DNA of 64,000 nucleotides, taken from the NCBI RefSeq assembly GCF_023923225.1, contig NZ_CP099489.1, positions 992,001-1,056,000 of the forward strand, read 5' to 3'. Origin of the DNA: Ornithinimicrobium faecis (GTDB lineage Bacteria; Actinomycetota; Actinomycetes; Actinomycetales; Dermatophilaceae). Each line of letters opens with the position of its first letter. Within the stretch, counting starts at the first letter, position 1. A program made the position numbers and the translations under genes. Below are positions 42,263-50,860 of this stretch, piece by piece. Below the pieces are notes generated by a model, which saw only the letters and a list, made by a program, of their open reading frames with translations, was not told the origin of the DNA and ran no database searches.

Positions 42263-43986
42263 CGGGTGCTCCTTGCAGTGGTCGGGTCAAGGTCGTCGTC
42301 GCGGTCATCGCGGTCGTCGCGGCTGACGGCGACGCGCACGTCAGCGGACTCCTCGCCCTCATCGAAGTCACCGGTGCGCTGTTTGATGACGGCAAAGTCG
42401 AACCGCTCCTTGTTGCCGACCGACATGCCCCAACAGACCAGGGTGCTGACGGCATAGGCGACGAGCGAGGCGGTGAGGGTGGCATATTCGTGCAGGCTGC
42501 CGATCGCGAACGGCGCCACCGCGAGCGTGGCGACCACGGCGACGACGCGCGCCACCCGCAGCCCGAAGAAGCCAAAGCTCATCAGGCCCAGGACCACACC
42601 GACACCGATGACGGCGATGATGTCGATTGCGATCGCGATGATCCCCTCCATCGGGATCCAGCCGAACCGGACCGGGATGAAGAGAGCCAGGGCGGCAATG
42701 ACCGCGGTCGTGAAGGCCCGGTTGGTGACCTTGTCCCAATAGAAGCTGGCGATCACGGGGAAGACCAGGGCGCCCCACAGGGCACCGACGAAGACCAGCA
42801 GGTCCAGGATGTTCAGCTGCAGACTGGCAAAGGCGACGGCCGCCGCCGAGGCGAGCACCATGGTGCCGCGGCCGATCAGGAGCATCACCTTGGGGTTGGC
42901 CGCCTCCTTGCCCGCAACGTTCTGGCCATAGATGTCGGCCATCGCGATCGAGGACAGCGCCGACAGGTCGGAGTCAGCGGTCGAGGACAGGGCCCCGATG
43001 ATCATGATGAAGAAGACGGCGATCAGCACGGGCGGGAGATATTCCGCGGCCATCTGCGGGATCAGGTTGTTCACGTCCCCGCCCTCCGGCGTGATCCCCA
43101 GATAGAGCGCCAGGACCCCCAGCATGCCGACGCCGATCACCATGGCGCCATAACCGAAGGTCGCGGTGACGAAGGTGGGCTTGATCAGGTCCTCGCGGAC
43201 CGCGAACAGGCGCTGCGCGATGGTCTGGTTGCCGATCGCATAGGCCAGCACCGCCGCGATGTAGGGCGCACCCTGGTTCATGAAGGCGTCGCTGGAGAAG
43301 AAGCTCTCCTGCTGCGCGGTGACGTTGATGGCACCGGTCTCAAAGGCGGCGGGGAAGCCGGCTGCAAAGAAGATCACCGGGACGAGGATCGCGACGGCCC
43401 CCAGCATGCCCACGACCTGGACGAAGTCGGTCAGCACCGAGGCGCGGAAGCCCGACCACAGGGTGTAGAGCAGCACCCCTCCAGCAACCATCAGCACGCC
43501 CTGGATGAAGGTGAAGGGCGACAGCATCGAGATCAGCACGCCACCGGCGATGAAGTTGGACATCAGGCTGATCACGGAGCCCACGACGTTGGACCCGGCG
43601 AGCATCAGCTGGCTGGAGCGACCGTGCCGGGCGTGCATCACCTCGGCGAGGGTGTGCGCTCGCGGCGCGACGGCCCGGATCCGCTTGCCGAAGGGATAGA
43701 TGAACAGGATCATCAGGGCGCCCCACAAGCCGTAGTGAATGGGGCCGGAGATGCCGTAGGTGTAGCCGGAGGTCGCCGACGCATACATCGACGAGGCCCA
43801 GATCCAGGTGGCCGTCATGCTCGCCGCGGAGATGCCGAAGCCGACGTTGTTGCCGGCTGTCATATAGCCGTCGGCGTTCTCCTCACGCTTGCCGATCCGG
43901 GTGGAGATATAGAAGGTGCCGCCGTAGAAGAGCAGCAGGAGGGCAACCAGGGTGAGGGTGCCGAACTGGAACGTTGAGGCGTCCAA
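42259..43986 (-). CDS. Sodium:solute symporter (SSS family)
   Basis: A 575-residue protein with about 13 membrane helices. SSS features include DGYMTAGNNVGFGISAASM early on, ATWIWASSMYASATSG, the Na-site region ALSSTADSDLSALSSIA and long hydrophobic C-terminal helices. The last 50 residues are acidic then Arg/Asp-rich, a cytoplasmic tail. The layout with a tiny partner protein resembles symporters near the DUR3/urea or short-chain substrate groups; no substrate can be assigned. It starts far (about 420 nt) from the next gene. Confidence 0.9.
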   Translation of the reverse strand: MDASTFQFGTLTLVALLLLFYGGTFYISTRIGKREENADGYMTAGNNVGFGISAASMTATWIWASSMYASATSGYTYGISGPIHYGLWGALMILFIYPFGKRIRAVAPRAHTLAEVMHARHGRSSQLMLAGSNVVGSVISLMSNFIAGGVLISMLSPFTFIQGVLMVAGGVLLYTLWSGFRASVLTDFVQVVGMLGAVAILVPVIFFAAGFPAAFETGAINVTAQQESFFSSDAFMNQGAPYIAAVLAYAIGNQTIAQRLFAVREDLIKPTFVTATFGYGAMVIGVGMLGVLALYLGITPEGGDVNNLIPQMAAEYLPPVLIAVFFIMIIGALSSTADSDLSALSSIAMADIYGQNVAGKEAANPKVMLLIGRGTMVLASAAAVAFASLQLNILDLLVFVGALWGALVFPVIASFYWDKVTNRAFTTAVIAALALFIPVRFGWIPMEGIIAIAIDIIAVIGVGVVLGLMSFGFFGLRVARVVAVVATLAVAPFAIGSLHEYATLTASLVAYAVSTLVCWGMSVGNKERFDFAVIKQRTGDFDEGEESADVRVAVSRDDRDDRDDDLDPTTARSTR

Positions 43987-44324
43987 GAGAGTCCGTCCTT
44001 GTGCAGTTGTGATCAGGTCTGTGTCTGAACCGCTCCTCTGCGCCAGGGCAGGGCGGAGCCGCAGGTCGTAGCGCTCATCACCTCGTTTCGTCGAGTGCCG
44101 CTGCAGGCGCAGCAGGACGCCGCGAGCCCGAGGGCTGCGCAGCGTCGCATCGTTCGCTCCGGGTGGTGGCTGGCCGTCAGGGCGCCGACTCGTCCCGGGA
44201 TGGGTTCACCTCGCCAACCGCGGTCGGGCCAGAACGGCCCCGGGTCGGGGATGAAGGACGCGGCGACCTTAACAGGTGCCCCACCGCCGACCCCGACCAG
44301 GGACCAACTGCCGGGGGTATGCCG
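43987..44324. other. Intergenic region without recognisable genes
   Basis: I see no coding sequence here on either strand that beats antisense noise. The symporter promoter should lie near its left side, but no convincing -35/-10 pair or operator was found. Confidence 0.5.
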
Positions 44325-44359
44325 AAGCCCCCGTCCGGCATACGGCTGGACGGGGGCTT
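44325..44359. terminator. Terminator downstream of the lipoprotein gene
   Basis: A 12-bp stem (44325-44336 with 44348-44359) with an 11-nt loop lies 50 nt after the stop of the minus-strand lipoprotein gene; on the plus strand it is followed by TTGGTT. Confidence 0.75.
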
Positions 44360-44408
44360 TGGTTGGCTTGCGGGAGGTCGGTCGCTGCGCGACCGCTCAC
44401 TCAGTGGG

Positions 44409-45263
44409 TCACTGCCACATGACCGGGGCCTCGAGGTAGGCGTTCTCGTCGTAGCCGCCGTCGATCTCGCGGACGCCGGTCCACGCGGCGCCGGTGACCT
44501 CCTGACCCTCGGGGGCCAGCGCGACGTTGCAGGTGGTGGCGGTGGCGCCGGCGACGAAGTCCTCGAAGTATTCGTTCGGGCACTCGGCGATGCCGGTGCT
44601 GATCACGATCAGACCCTGCGCGGGGCTGCCGTCGTCCAGGACGCCCTCGAAACCGGGCTCGATGTTGGTGGCGCCCTCGTCGCCCTCGGCGGAGAGGACC
44701 TCGTGCTCGGACATGATGAAGTACGGCGTCATGCCCTCGTACTCCTCGACGTCGTCGAACTGCTCAAAGAAGGAGGCGTCGCCGGCCACGATCTCGGTGA
44801 CGGAGGACTCGATGTAGCCGAAGGCGTAGTACTCCTCGCCCTCCTCGCGCTCCTGGGCGTGCAGCACGGCGGGCTCACCGAAGGCGAACTCAGTGCCCGG
44901 GGCGGTCGTCTCGAAGTCGCCCGCGGCGCCCCCGGCAGCCGGGGCCTCGGTCGCTCCAGCCTCGTCCCCGGCAGTCTCCTCCGCAGCGTCGTCGGCGGGG
45001 GCCTGCGTCTCGGTGGCAGCGTCGTCCTCGGCGGGAGCCTCGGTCTCCGTGGCCGGGTCGTCCTCGGCGGGAGCCTCGGTCTCGACCGCGTCGTCGGCGG
45101 TCTCCTCCGTCTCCTCGGTGGTCTCCTCGACCGTCTCCTCCGCTGAGGTCTCGTCCGCGGGGGCCTCGTCCTCGCCACCGCACGCGGTCAGGACCAGGGC
45201 GGCGGCGGCCGCCACGCTGATCAGGCCGGCGCTGCGTCGGGTGGTGCGGGTGGTGTGCTTCAT
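44409..45263 (-). CDS. Lipoprotein with long acidic low-complexity linker
   Basis: The 284-residue product has a signal with lipobox LTAC, then some 90 residues of imperfect Glu/Ala/Thr/Asp repeats (EAPAEDDPATETEAPAEDDA-like), and a C-terminal domain of about 150 residues with two Cys (in AECPNEYF and TTCNVAL). The linker would hold the domain away from the membrane through the wall. The domain is not recognised. A GGAG site precedes the ATG. It is divergent from ychF. Confidence 0.8.
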   Translation of the reverse strand: MKHTTRTTRRSAGLISVAAAAALVLTACGGEDEAPADETSAEETVEETTEETEETADDAVETEAPAEDDPATETEAPAEDDAATETQAPADDAAEETAGDEAGATEAPAAGGAAGDFETTAPGTEFAFGEPAVLHAQEREEGEEYYAFGYIESSVTEIVAGDASFFEQFDDVEEYEGMTPYFIMSEHEVLSAEGDEGATNIEPGFEGVLDDGSPAQGLIVISTGIAECPNEYFEDFVAGATATTCNVALAPEGQEVTGAAWTGVREIDGGYDENAYLEAPVMWQ

Positions 45264-45312
45264 GGTGGTGCTCCTCAGTGTCTCCCCCGGCGGTCAGGGG
45301 GTCTCGAACCGC

Positions 45313-45350
45313 CATGGAACCGACGGGGCCAGCCCGGGGCCGGTTCCATG
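45313..45350. promoter_or_regulatory. Hairpin or operator between the lipoprotein gene and ychF
   Basis: CATGGAACCG (45313-45322) and CGGTTCCATG (45341-45350) are a perfect 10-bp inverted repeat, with further G/C pairing possible inside. It lies 50 nt upstream of the lipoprotein start in the 166-nt divergent space, so it may be an operator. Confidence 0.55.
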
Positions 45351-45414
45351 CTGTTGGAAACTTGAACGAATCTTGACTCTGAGGACGGCGGCAGGACGTA
45401 TGCAGTGGGGCCGG

Positions 45415-45420
45415 TAGACT
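45415..45420 (+). promoter_or_regulatory. -10-like hexamer before ychF
   Basis: TAGACT ends 9 nt before the GTG at 45430; with no ribosome-binding site in that interval, a very short or absent leader is likely. Confidence 0.35.
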
Positions 45421-45429
45421 CCTGACCCC

Positions 45430-46515
45430 GTGGCACTCTCTATCGGAATCGTTGGCCTGCCCAACGTCGGCAAGTCGACCCTCTTCAACGCACTTACCAA
45501 GAACACGGTGCTCGCCGCGAACTATCCGTTCGCGACGATCGAGCCCAATGTCGGGGTGGTCCCGCTCGCGGACAAACGTCTCGATCGGCTCGCCGAGATC
45601 TTCGGCAGCCAGCGGATCCTGCCGGCACCCGTCAGCTTCGTGGACATCGCCGGCATCGTGCGCGGCGCCTCCGAGGGGGAGGGGCTGGGCAACAAGTTCC
45701 TGGCCAACATCCGCGAGGCCGACGCGATCTGTCAGGTGGTGCGTGCGTTCGTCGACGACGACGTCGTGCACGTCGACGGCAAGGTCAGCCCGCAGGACGA
45801 CATCGAGACCATCAACACCGAGCTGGTGCTGGCCGACATGCAGACCCTCGAGACCGCGATCCCGCGTCTTGAGAAGGAGGTCAAGGGCAAGAAGACCGAC
45901 AAGGCTGTCCTGGACACCGCGCTCGCGGCACAGAAGGTGCTCGAGGCCGGCGACACCCTGTTCGCCAAGGGCGTCGAGGGCGGCGTGGACATGGACCTGG
46001 CCCGCGGCCTGGGCCTGCTGACCACCAAGCCCTTCCTGTATGTCTTCAACCTGGACGAGGACGGCCTGACCGACACCGCCCTGCACGACGAGCTCGCCGC
46101 TCTGGTGGCGCCCGCCGAGGCGATCTATCTCAACGCCAAGCTCGAGGCCGACCTGGCCGAGCTCGACGAGGAGGAGGCCGCCGAGCTGCTCGAGTCCGTC
46201 GGTGTCACCGAGCCGGGCATGCTCCAGCTCGCCCGTGTCGGCTTCCAGAACCTGGGCCTGCAGACCTATCTGACCGCTGGCCCCAAGGAGTCCCGCGCCT
46301 GGACCATCCGCAAGGGCTCGACCGCGCCACAGGCAGCCGGTGTCATCCACACCGACTTCCAGCGCGGCTTCATCAAGGCCGAGGTCGTCTCGTTCGAGGA
46401 CCTCGACGCTGCCGGCTCGATGGCCGATGCCCGCGCGGCCGGCAAGGTGCGCATGGAGGGCAAGGACTACGTGATGACCGACGGTGACGTCGTGGAGTTC
46501 CGCTTCAACGTCTAG
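45430..46515 (+). CDS. ychF: Redox-regulated ATPase YchF (Obg-related GTPase fold)
   Basis: The 361-residue protein carries the P-loop GLPNVGKST (9-17), switch regions ATIEPNVGVV and DIAGIVRGASEGEGLGNKFL, and a C-terminal TGS domain ending DYVMTDGDVVEFRFNV. YchF binds ATP rather than GTP and associates with ribosomes and stress responses. It starts at GTG 45430. Its last seven codons are copied downstream at 47283, and a diverged version near 50925, suggesting its 3' end is an insertion or recombination site. Confidence 0.95.
   Translation: MALSIGIVGLPNVGKSTLFNALTKNTVLAANYPFATIEPNVGVVPLADKRLDRLAEIFGSQRILPAPVSFVDIAGIVRGASEGEGLGNKFLANIREADAICQVVRAFVDDDVVHVDGKVSPQDDIETINTELVLADMQTLETAIPRLEKEVKGKKTDKAVLDTALAAQKVLEAGDTLFAKGVEGGVDMDLARGLGLLTTKPFLYVFNLDEDGLTDTALHDELAALVAPAEAIYLNAKLEADLAELDEEEAAELLESVGVTEPGMLQLARVGFQNLGLQTYLTAGPKESRAWTIRKGSTAPQAAGVIHTDFQRGFIKAEVVSFEDLDAAGSMADARAAGKVRMEGKDYVMTDGDVVEFRFNV
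46492..46515 (+). repeat. ychF 3'-end core repeat, copy A
   Basis: GTGGAGTTCCGCTTCAACGT followed by CTAG encodes the last YchF residues. The same 20 nt recur at 47283-47302 with GTAG after them. This is the candidate attachment core bordering the accessory region. Confidence 0.85.
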
Positions 46516-46545
46516 CGCGCTCGTGTCGGAGGGGACCGTGGCCGG

Positions 46546-46551
46546 TATCCT
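46546..46551 (+). promoter_or_regulatory. -10-like hexamer before mntA
   Basis: TATCCT ends 6 nt before the ATG at 46558, giving the antitoxin gene a promoter of its own just after ychF. Confidence 0.4.
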
Positions 46552-46557
46552 GAGGGC

Positions 46558-46884
46558 ATGGCTGAGATCATGACAACGGAGACGCTCGCTCTTCGCGAGC
46601 TCATCGACGTGCGTCGTGATGAGTTCCAAGTCCTCCTCGACCGGTACGTCGCGACCAACCCGAAGCTGTTCGGGTCCGTCGCTCGGGGCACCGCATCTCC
46701 GGGGTCGGATATCGACATCCTCGTCGAGATGGATCCTGCCGATGGCAATCTCCTGATGCGAGCCTCCGGCCTGTTGGAAGAGACTCGAGCCCTGTTCGGC
46801 CGCGATGACATCGACGTGTTCCCTGTGCAACTGCTCAAGCGGCCGGTCTCGGCCGCGGCGCTCGAGGATGCCGTGGCATTGTGA
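46558..46884 (+). CDS. mntA: MntA-like minimal nucleotidyltransferase antitoxin
   Basis: The 108-residue protein has the minimal nucleotidyltransferase motif FGSVARGTASPGSDIDILVEM (Gly-Ser ... Asp-x-Asp) and the downstream Asp in DDIDVFPVQL. MntA antitoxins AMPylate or otherwise neutralise their HEPN partner HepT. It overlaps hepT by 4 nt and has its own -10. It is the first gene after ychF, inside the stretch bounded by copies of the ychF 3' end. Confidence 0.9.
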   Translation: MAEIMTTETLALRELIDVRRDEFQVLLDRYVATNPKLFGSVARGTASPGSDIDILVEMDPADGNLLMRASGLLEETRALFGRDDIDVFPVQLLKRPVSAAALEDAVAL

Positions 46885-47216
46885 GTCGTGACCCGGCCCA
46901 GCGGATCGCTGATGTTCTCGAGGCCATTGAGCGGTGCCGGCGGTATGTCGCTGCTCTTGATGGCGATGCAGGCCTGCTGGAGATGGCAGAGGACGCGATC
47001 GAGCGAAACCTGCAGATCATCGGCGAAGCCGTGAACCATCTCCCCGCAGAGATCACGGATGTACATCCGGAGATCGCCTGGCCGCAGATCCGAGGCTTCC
47101 GCAACATCCTCGTCCATGAGTACGTCGGCGTCGATGTTGACATCGTCCGCGACGTCGTCGAGACCCATCTCCCGCCTCTCGCCGAAGCATTGCGCGGCCA
47201 TCTCGCTGCCGACTGA
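46881..47216 (+). CDS. hepT: HepT-like HEPN ribonuclease toxin
   Basis: The 111-residue protein has the HEPN fold and the catalytic RN-x3-H motif in FRNILVHEYVGVD, plus the conserved helix EDAIERNLQIIGEAVNHLP. HepT toxins cleave RNA and are silenced by MntA. GTG start overlaps the mntA stop. The pair is complete and should be functional. The diverged ychF-end repeat begins 2 nt after its stop. Confidence 0.9.
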   Translation: MSRDPAQRIADVLEAIERCRRYVAALDGDAGLLEMAEDAIERNLQIIGEAVNHLPAEITDVHPEIAWPQIRGFRNILVHEYVGVDVDIVRDVVETHLPPLAEALRGHLAAD

Positions 47217-47217
47217 T

Positions 47218-47316
47218 CCACTCCGACCAGTGGCGTTGAGTCAGGCTGAGCGCATTTTGATGGCTGTACGTGCCGGAACTCGGTGGAGTTCCGCTTCAAC
47301 GTGTAGTCGAGTTGCG
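47218..47316 (+). repeat. About 99-bp repeat containing the ychF 3'-end core, copy B
   Basis: Within it, 47283-47302 equals the ychF end exactly and still reads V-E-F-R-F-N-V-stop. The whole 99 bp matches 50861-50958 with scattered differences, starting at CCACTCCGAC in both and sharing CCGGAACTCGGTGG and TAGTCG. Copies A, B and C bound two modules of accessory genes. Confidence 0.85.
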
Positions 47317-47365
47317 ACTCGTCGTGGGCTTGTGGCGTGATTGACGGTGCGGCAGGCTCCTCGAT

Positions 47366-48076
47366 GTGACTGACTTCGTGGGCCGTGCGCATTCGTTTGT
47401 CGCGGCGAACTATCCGCAGGCAGATGCGGCGTTCCTCGGAGGGAGCGCAGCATCAGGAGAGTCGACCGAGTCGTCAGACCTGGACATCTTGGTCTTGCTC
47501 CCAGATGAGTGGTCGTCCACCTCCTTCGTGGAGACCACCACGTATGAGGGCCAGCTCGTGGAGGCCTTCGTGTACGGACGTGGTGCGCTCCGGTCGTGGC
47601 TTGAGAAGGGGCGTGACGAGTCCCGCCCTGTGCTGGACCGACTTATTGCGCACGGTGTGTCCCTCGTTGAGGGCGAGATCGCGGAGGATCTGGTTGCCTC
47701 CTCGCGGAGGGTTCTTGATGCAGGTCCCGCACCCATCGATGCGGAACAACTGAACCGACGGCGGTACTCGCTGTCGGCACTGGTCGACGATGTCGCGGAT
47801 GCAGCGGATCTGGGCGTCCGCAACGTGGTGTCGTGGGCGGCTTGGAAGGAAGCGGCTGAGTTGGCCCAGCTGTGGACGGGACGCTGGGTAGGGACGGGGA
47901 AGTGGCTGCTGCGTGAGTTGCGCGCGCACGGCGACCCGTTCGACTTGGCGGTTTGGGTGGACCAGGGTGGTCGCGACACGGACGCTCTTCTGAAGAGTTG
48001 TCGCTCACTGCTCGATTCGGTGGGAGGCCACTTGCAGGCTGGATACGTCAGGGGCGAGAAGCCACACCTGCTGTGA
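47366..48076 (+). CDS. Nucleotidyltransferase-domain protein (aminoglycoside adenylyltransferase-like)
   Basis: A 236-residue protein with the pol-beta nucleotidyltransferase motif GGSAASGESTESSDLDILVLL near residue 25 and a helical C-terminal domain containing NVVSWAAWKEAAELAQLWTGRWVG. The layout is that of small-molecule or antibiotic nucleotidyltransferases with an added helical cap. The substrate is unknown. It starts with GTG 47366, 50 nt after repeat B, and is the first gene of the second bounded module. An antitoxin-like role without HEPN partner is possible but not supported. Confidence 0.8.
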   Translation: MTDFVGRAHSFVAANYPQADAAFLGGSAASGESTESSDLDILVLLPDEWSSTSFVETTTYEGQLVEAFVYGRGALRSWLEKGRDESRPVLDRLIAHGVSLVEGEIAEDLVASSRRVLDAGPAPIDAEQLNRRRYSLSALVDDVADAADLGVRNVVSWAAWKEAAELAQLWTGRWVGTGKWLLRELRAHGDPFDLAVWVDQGGRDTDALLKSCRSLLDSVGGHLQAGYVRGEKPHLL

Positions 48077-48285
48077 GGGTGTCTGGCCAGGGAGCCACCG
48101 TTCGTGCAACAAGAGCGTGGTGACTCGACGCCACGCAGATGGCCGTATGCGCGAGGTATGACCGCTCGCGCGAAACACGAGCGGCCCGGGTCAGGGCACC
48201 GAGACTCACTGCTTGAGTAGAGCAGGTCCAAACCGTTCGCAGACGGCGAGCATCCTGGTGTCGAATTAGACGGTATGGAGTGACC

Positions 48286-48550
48286 CACTTTTTGTTGGGC
48301 GCCGTACCGAACTAAGCCCTGTTCGGGAACCGTACCTCGTTCCTCGATGGCCTTGATCGTGCGTCGTCGCTGGTCGGTGTCAACGTCGTTCATGCTCGCT
48401 GCGCTGCGCGTGCTCCACGTTGACACTCTCCTACGCGACGGCGCCAGGGCCGGGTATCGAGGAGCTGTTCCTCAAGGCGGGGTTGCGGGCCGGGGCCCCA
48501 CGCACAAGATTCGTGGGTTACCGAGCAAGGACTGCTTGCTCGGCCTATCC
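48286..48550 (+). ncRNA. Candidate structured non-coding RNA in the left end of the IS
   Basis: This region has a 10-bp perfect inverted repeat GTGTCAACGT/ACGTTGACAC (48377-48386, 48417-48426) and a 9-bp perfect hairpin CCGAGCAAG/CTTGCTCGG (48521-48529, 48535-48543). IS110-family elements are known to make a bridge RNA from a non-coding end that guides the recombinase. I infer this may be such a region; guide loops cannot be proven from one copy. Confidence 0.35.
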
Positions 48551-48570
48551 GACAATTGTGGGAGGCCCCG

Positions 48571-49660
48571 GTGTTTACCGAGCGTACGAGTGTTGGGCTC
48601 GACGTGCACGCCAGATCTGTCGCTGCAGCGGCGATCGACGGCGAGACGGGCGAGCTGATCCAGGCGAGACTCTCCCCTGGTAAGAAGCAGATCACCGACT
48701 GGCTCAAGGCGTTGCCTGGCCCGGTCGCGGTGACGTATGAGGCCGGCCCGACCGGGTTCGACCTGTACCGTGCGTTGAGCTCGGCCGGGATCCGGTGCGA
48801 GGTCGCTGCCCCGTCAAGGTTGCAGAGGCCTTCTGGCGACCGGGTCAAGACCGACGCCAGGGACGCGGTCCACCTGGCCAGGTTGCTACGCCTGGATGAG
48901 ATCAGCTCGGTGGCGATCCCGACGGTGGACCAGGAAGCGGCCCGGGACCTGACCCGGGCCCGCGAAGACGCCCGTGGTGACCTGATGACGGCCCGGCACC
49001 GGCTGTCCAAACTGCTCCTGCGCTACGGCATCGTCTACTCCGGCGGGTCCGCGTGGACCGGCAAGCACGACGCCTGGCTACGCACCGAGGCCTTCGCTGG
49101 GCTGAGCACCCGGGCGACCCGGCTGACGTTCGACGCCAACTACGACAACGTCCTGACCACCTTGGCCCGCCGGGACCGCCTCAATGTCCACATCGAGGAG
49201 TTAGCCGCCGACAGTGAGTTCACCCCCGTGGTGCGACGACTGTGTTGCCTGCGGGGCATCGCCACGCTGACCGGGTTCGCCCTGGCCGTCGAGATCGGTG
49301 ACTGGCACCGGTTCACCGGCAAGACCATCGGCTCCTTCGTCGGACTGGTACCTTCCGAGCACTCCTCGGGCAACTCCCGCTCCCAGGGGCCGATCACCAA
49401 GACCGGCAACACCCACGTGCGGCGGATGCTGGTCGAGGCTGCCTGGCACCACCAGCCCAGGTACCGGATCGGCAAGACCATGCTGGACCGGTGGGACCTG
49501 GCCCCCAGCTGCGCGGGCCCGCGGTGACGCCGGGAACCGGCGGCTGCACGCCCGATGGGTGACCTTCATCGAGCGGAAGAAGAAGCCCACCATCGCCAAC
49601 GTCGCCATCGCCCGCGAGCTCGCCGGCTGGTGCTGGTCCCTGGCGGTGCTCGACGAATAG
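48571..49660 (+). pseudogene. IS110-family transposase, frameshifted near the C-terminus
   Basis: GTG 48571 with GGGAGG opens an intact frame to TGA at 49525-49527 (318 residues). It contains the DEDD RuvC-like part (VGLDVHARS, TYEAGPTGFD, KTDARDAVHLARLL) and the Tnp20 domain (GIATLTGFALAVEIGD, SEHSSGNSRSQGPITKTGN). The family-like C-terminus (ARARGDAGNRRLHARWVTF ... GWCWSLAVLD) continues in the next frame to 49660. One extra C in the C5 run at 49502-49506 explains the shift. Catalytic parts are upstream, so the protein could be inactive, a programmed frameshift product, or a sequencing artefact. Confidence 0.85.
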
Positions 49661-49901
49661 CCCCCACGAACTGCTGATCTGCTAATACCGAACCGCTGGT
49701 AGCAGCGCGTGGAGCGGACCCGCGCCCGCACTATGAGCAGCAAAGACCCCCCGTGGGCCTTTGTGACGCTCGATGTTAGACACGCGGTCCCGCTCCTGCC
49801 GAAACATCGTCTTGCGGTACCCAACCCGCGCATATCAGTCAGACCGCGCGTCGCCAACGACACGCTCACCAGCGAACGTCGGCAACCCAGCAGACAGCAA
49901 C

Positions 49902-49943
49902 GAGGCGCCCGCCCCAACCACGCCAAACCGGGACGGGCGCCTC
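49902..49943 (+). terminator. Hairpin in the right end of the IS
   Basis: GAGGCGCCCGCCCC (49902-49915) and GGGACGGGCGCCTC (49930-49943) pair with one mismatch around 14 nt. It may terminate the transposase message or be part of the element's structured end. Confidence 0.6.
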
Positions 49944-50057
49944 ACCCTGCCACTTGACAACAGGCCACTCCATATCAGTGCGAAGTGTGGGCAAGCGTGC
50001 CGCGCCGGCGCTCCAGGGACCGGTCGCCCTCTCCTGCGACGCCCCGAGGGCTAAGGG

Positions 50058-50744
50058 TCAGTTTCGCAATTTGGCGTGCAGTTCGATGAGATTCTCGGCG
50101 TACAGTTCGAAGGTGTCGTTATCGCCGGGTGGGTCACCGTTGGGCCGCGGCACGTACGCGGTGCGCAGGCCGGCTTTTGCCGCGGCGCGCAGGTCCCAGG
50201 CGTGAGCCGCGACGAAGTACGGCGGTGGGGCGTCAACCGGCGCAGCCGACAGCGCGACACGGTAAATCGCCGGGTCAGGTTTATACGTGTTCGCATCCTC
50301 GGCCGAAAGCACTTGGTGCCAGCGCAACCCTGACCGTCCACTCAATCCGGTCAGCACCCGGCGGCTGGCATTGGAAAGGCCCATCAACGTCACGTCGGCG
50401 GCGAGCCGAGTCAAGCCTTCGACGGCGTCGGGCCACGGCTCCAGGCGTTGCGCGGCGTCGCTCAGTGGCTGGACAGCCGTCATTGGCAACTCACCTTCTG
50501 CCGCAATTCGTTCGAGCGCCTCGGCATCGAGGACGTGACTGGGCGCGAAGGCGGAACTGCCCGAGATGATCTCGCGTTCCCGTTTGGCGACGAGGTCCAG
50601 CCAGGTCGTGACGACGCGGGTCGCGGAGACCTCGTCCCACCCTGTGACGGCACTGACCTGTCGACGCAGGCTGCCTGCCTGGTCGACGAGTGTGCCCAGA
50701 ATGTCAAACACGATCACGGGCCGGTCGGTGCCAGTGCTATTCAT
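50058..50744 (-). CDS. Haloacid dehalogenase type II-like HAD hydrolase
   Basis: The 228-residue protein has the HAD nucleophile motif VFDILGTLVDQAGSL (Asp12 expected), the Ser motif LMGLSNASRR, the Lys in TYKPDPAIYRVAL and the acidic end HAWDLRAAAKAGLRTAYVPR. The DxxGTL form and AHAWDLRAA are usual for type II haloacid dehalogenases, which hydrolyse 2-haloacids. The substrate is not certain. ATG 50744 is chosen at the domain start; the frame is open far upstream. Confidence 0.85.
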   Translation of the reverse strand: MNSTGTDRPVIVFDILGTLVDQAGSLRRQVSAVTGWDEVSATRVVTTWLDLVAKREREIISGSSAFAPSHVLDAEALERIAAEGELPMTAVQPLSDAAQRLEPWPDAVEGLTRLAADVTLMGLSNASRRVLTGLSGRSGLRWHQVLSAEDANTYKPDPAIYRVALSAAPVDAPPPYFVAAHAWDLRAAAKAGLRTAYVPRPNGDPPGDNDTFELYAENLIELHAKLRN

Positions 50745-50860
50745 GGTTGCGTCGAACGCAGATGACGGCCGGGTCATTCCACGGAGCACCATCGTTCCGG
50801 CCAGAGGGAAGCATTGCTCGAACTCGCGCGCCGTTCTTGGTGGAACGGGCCGGAGTTCGG

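Larger units (their letters stand above)
48274..49974 (+). mobile_element. IS110-type insertion element with subterminal inverted repeats
   Basis: A DEDD transposase gene lies between about 290 nt of non-coding DNA on the left and 300 nt on the right. TATGGAGTGACC (48274-48285) and GGCCACTCCATA (49963-49974) form an 11/12 inverted repeat. Short subterminal repeats of this kind are a feature of the IS1111 subgroup. The exact ends are not proven. Hairpins on both sides may belong to a structured guide RNA or to terminators. Inserted in the second bounded module. Confidence 0.7.
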
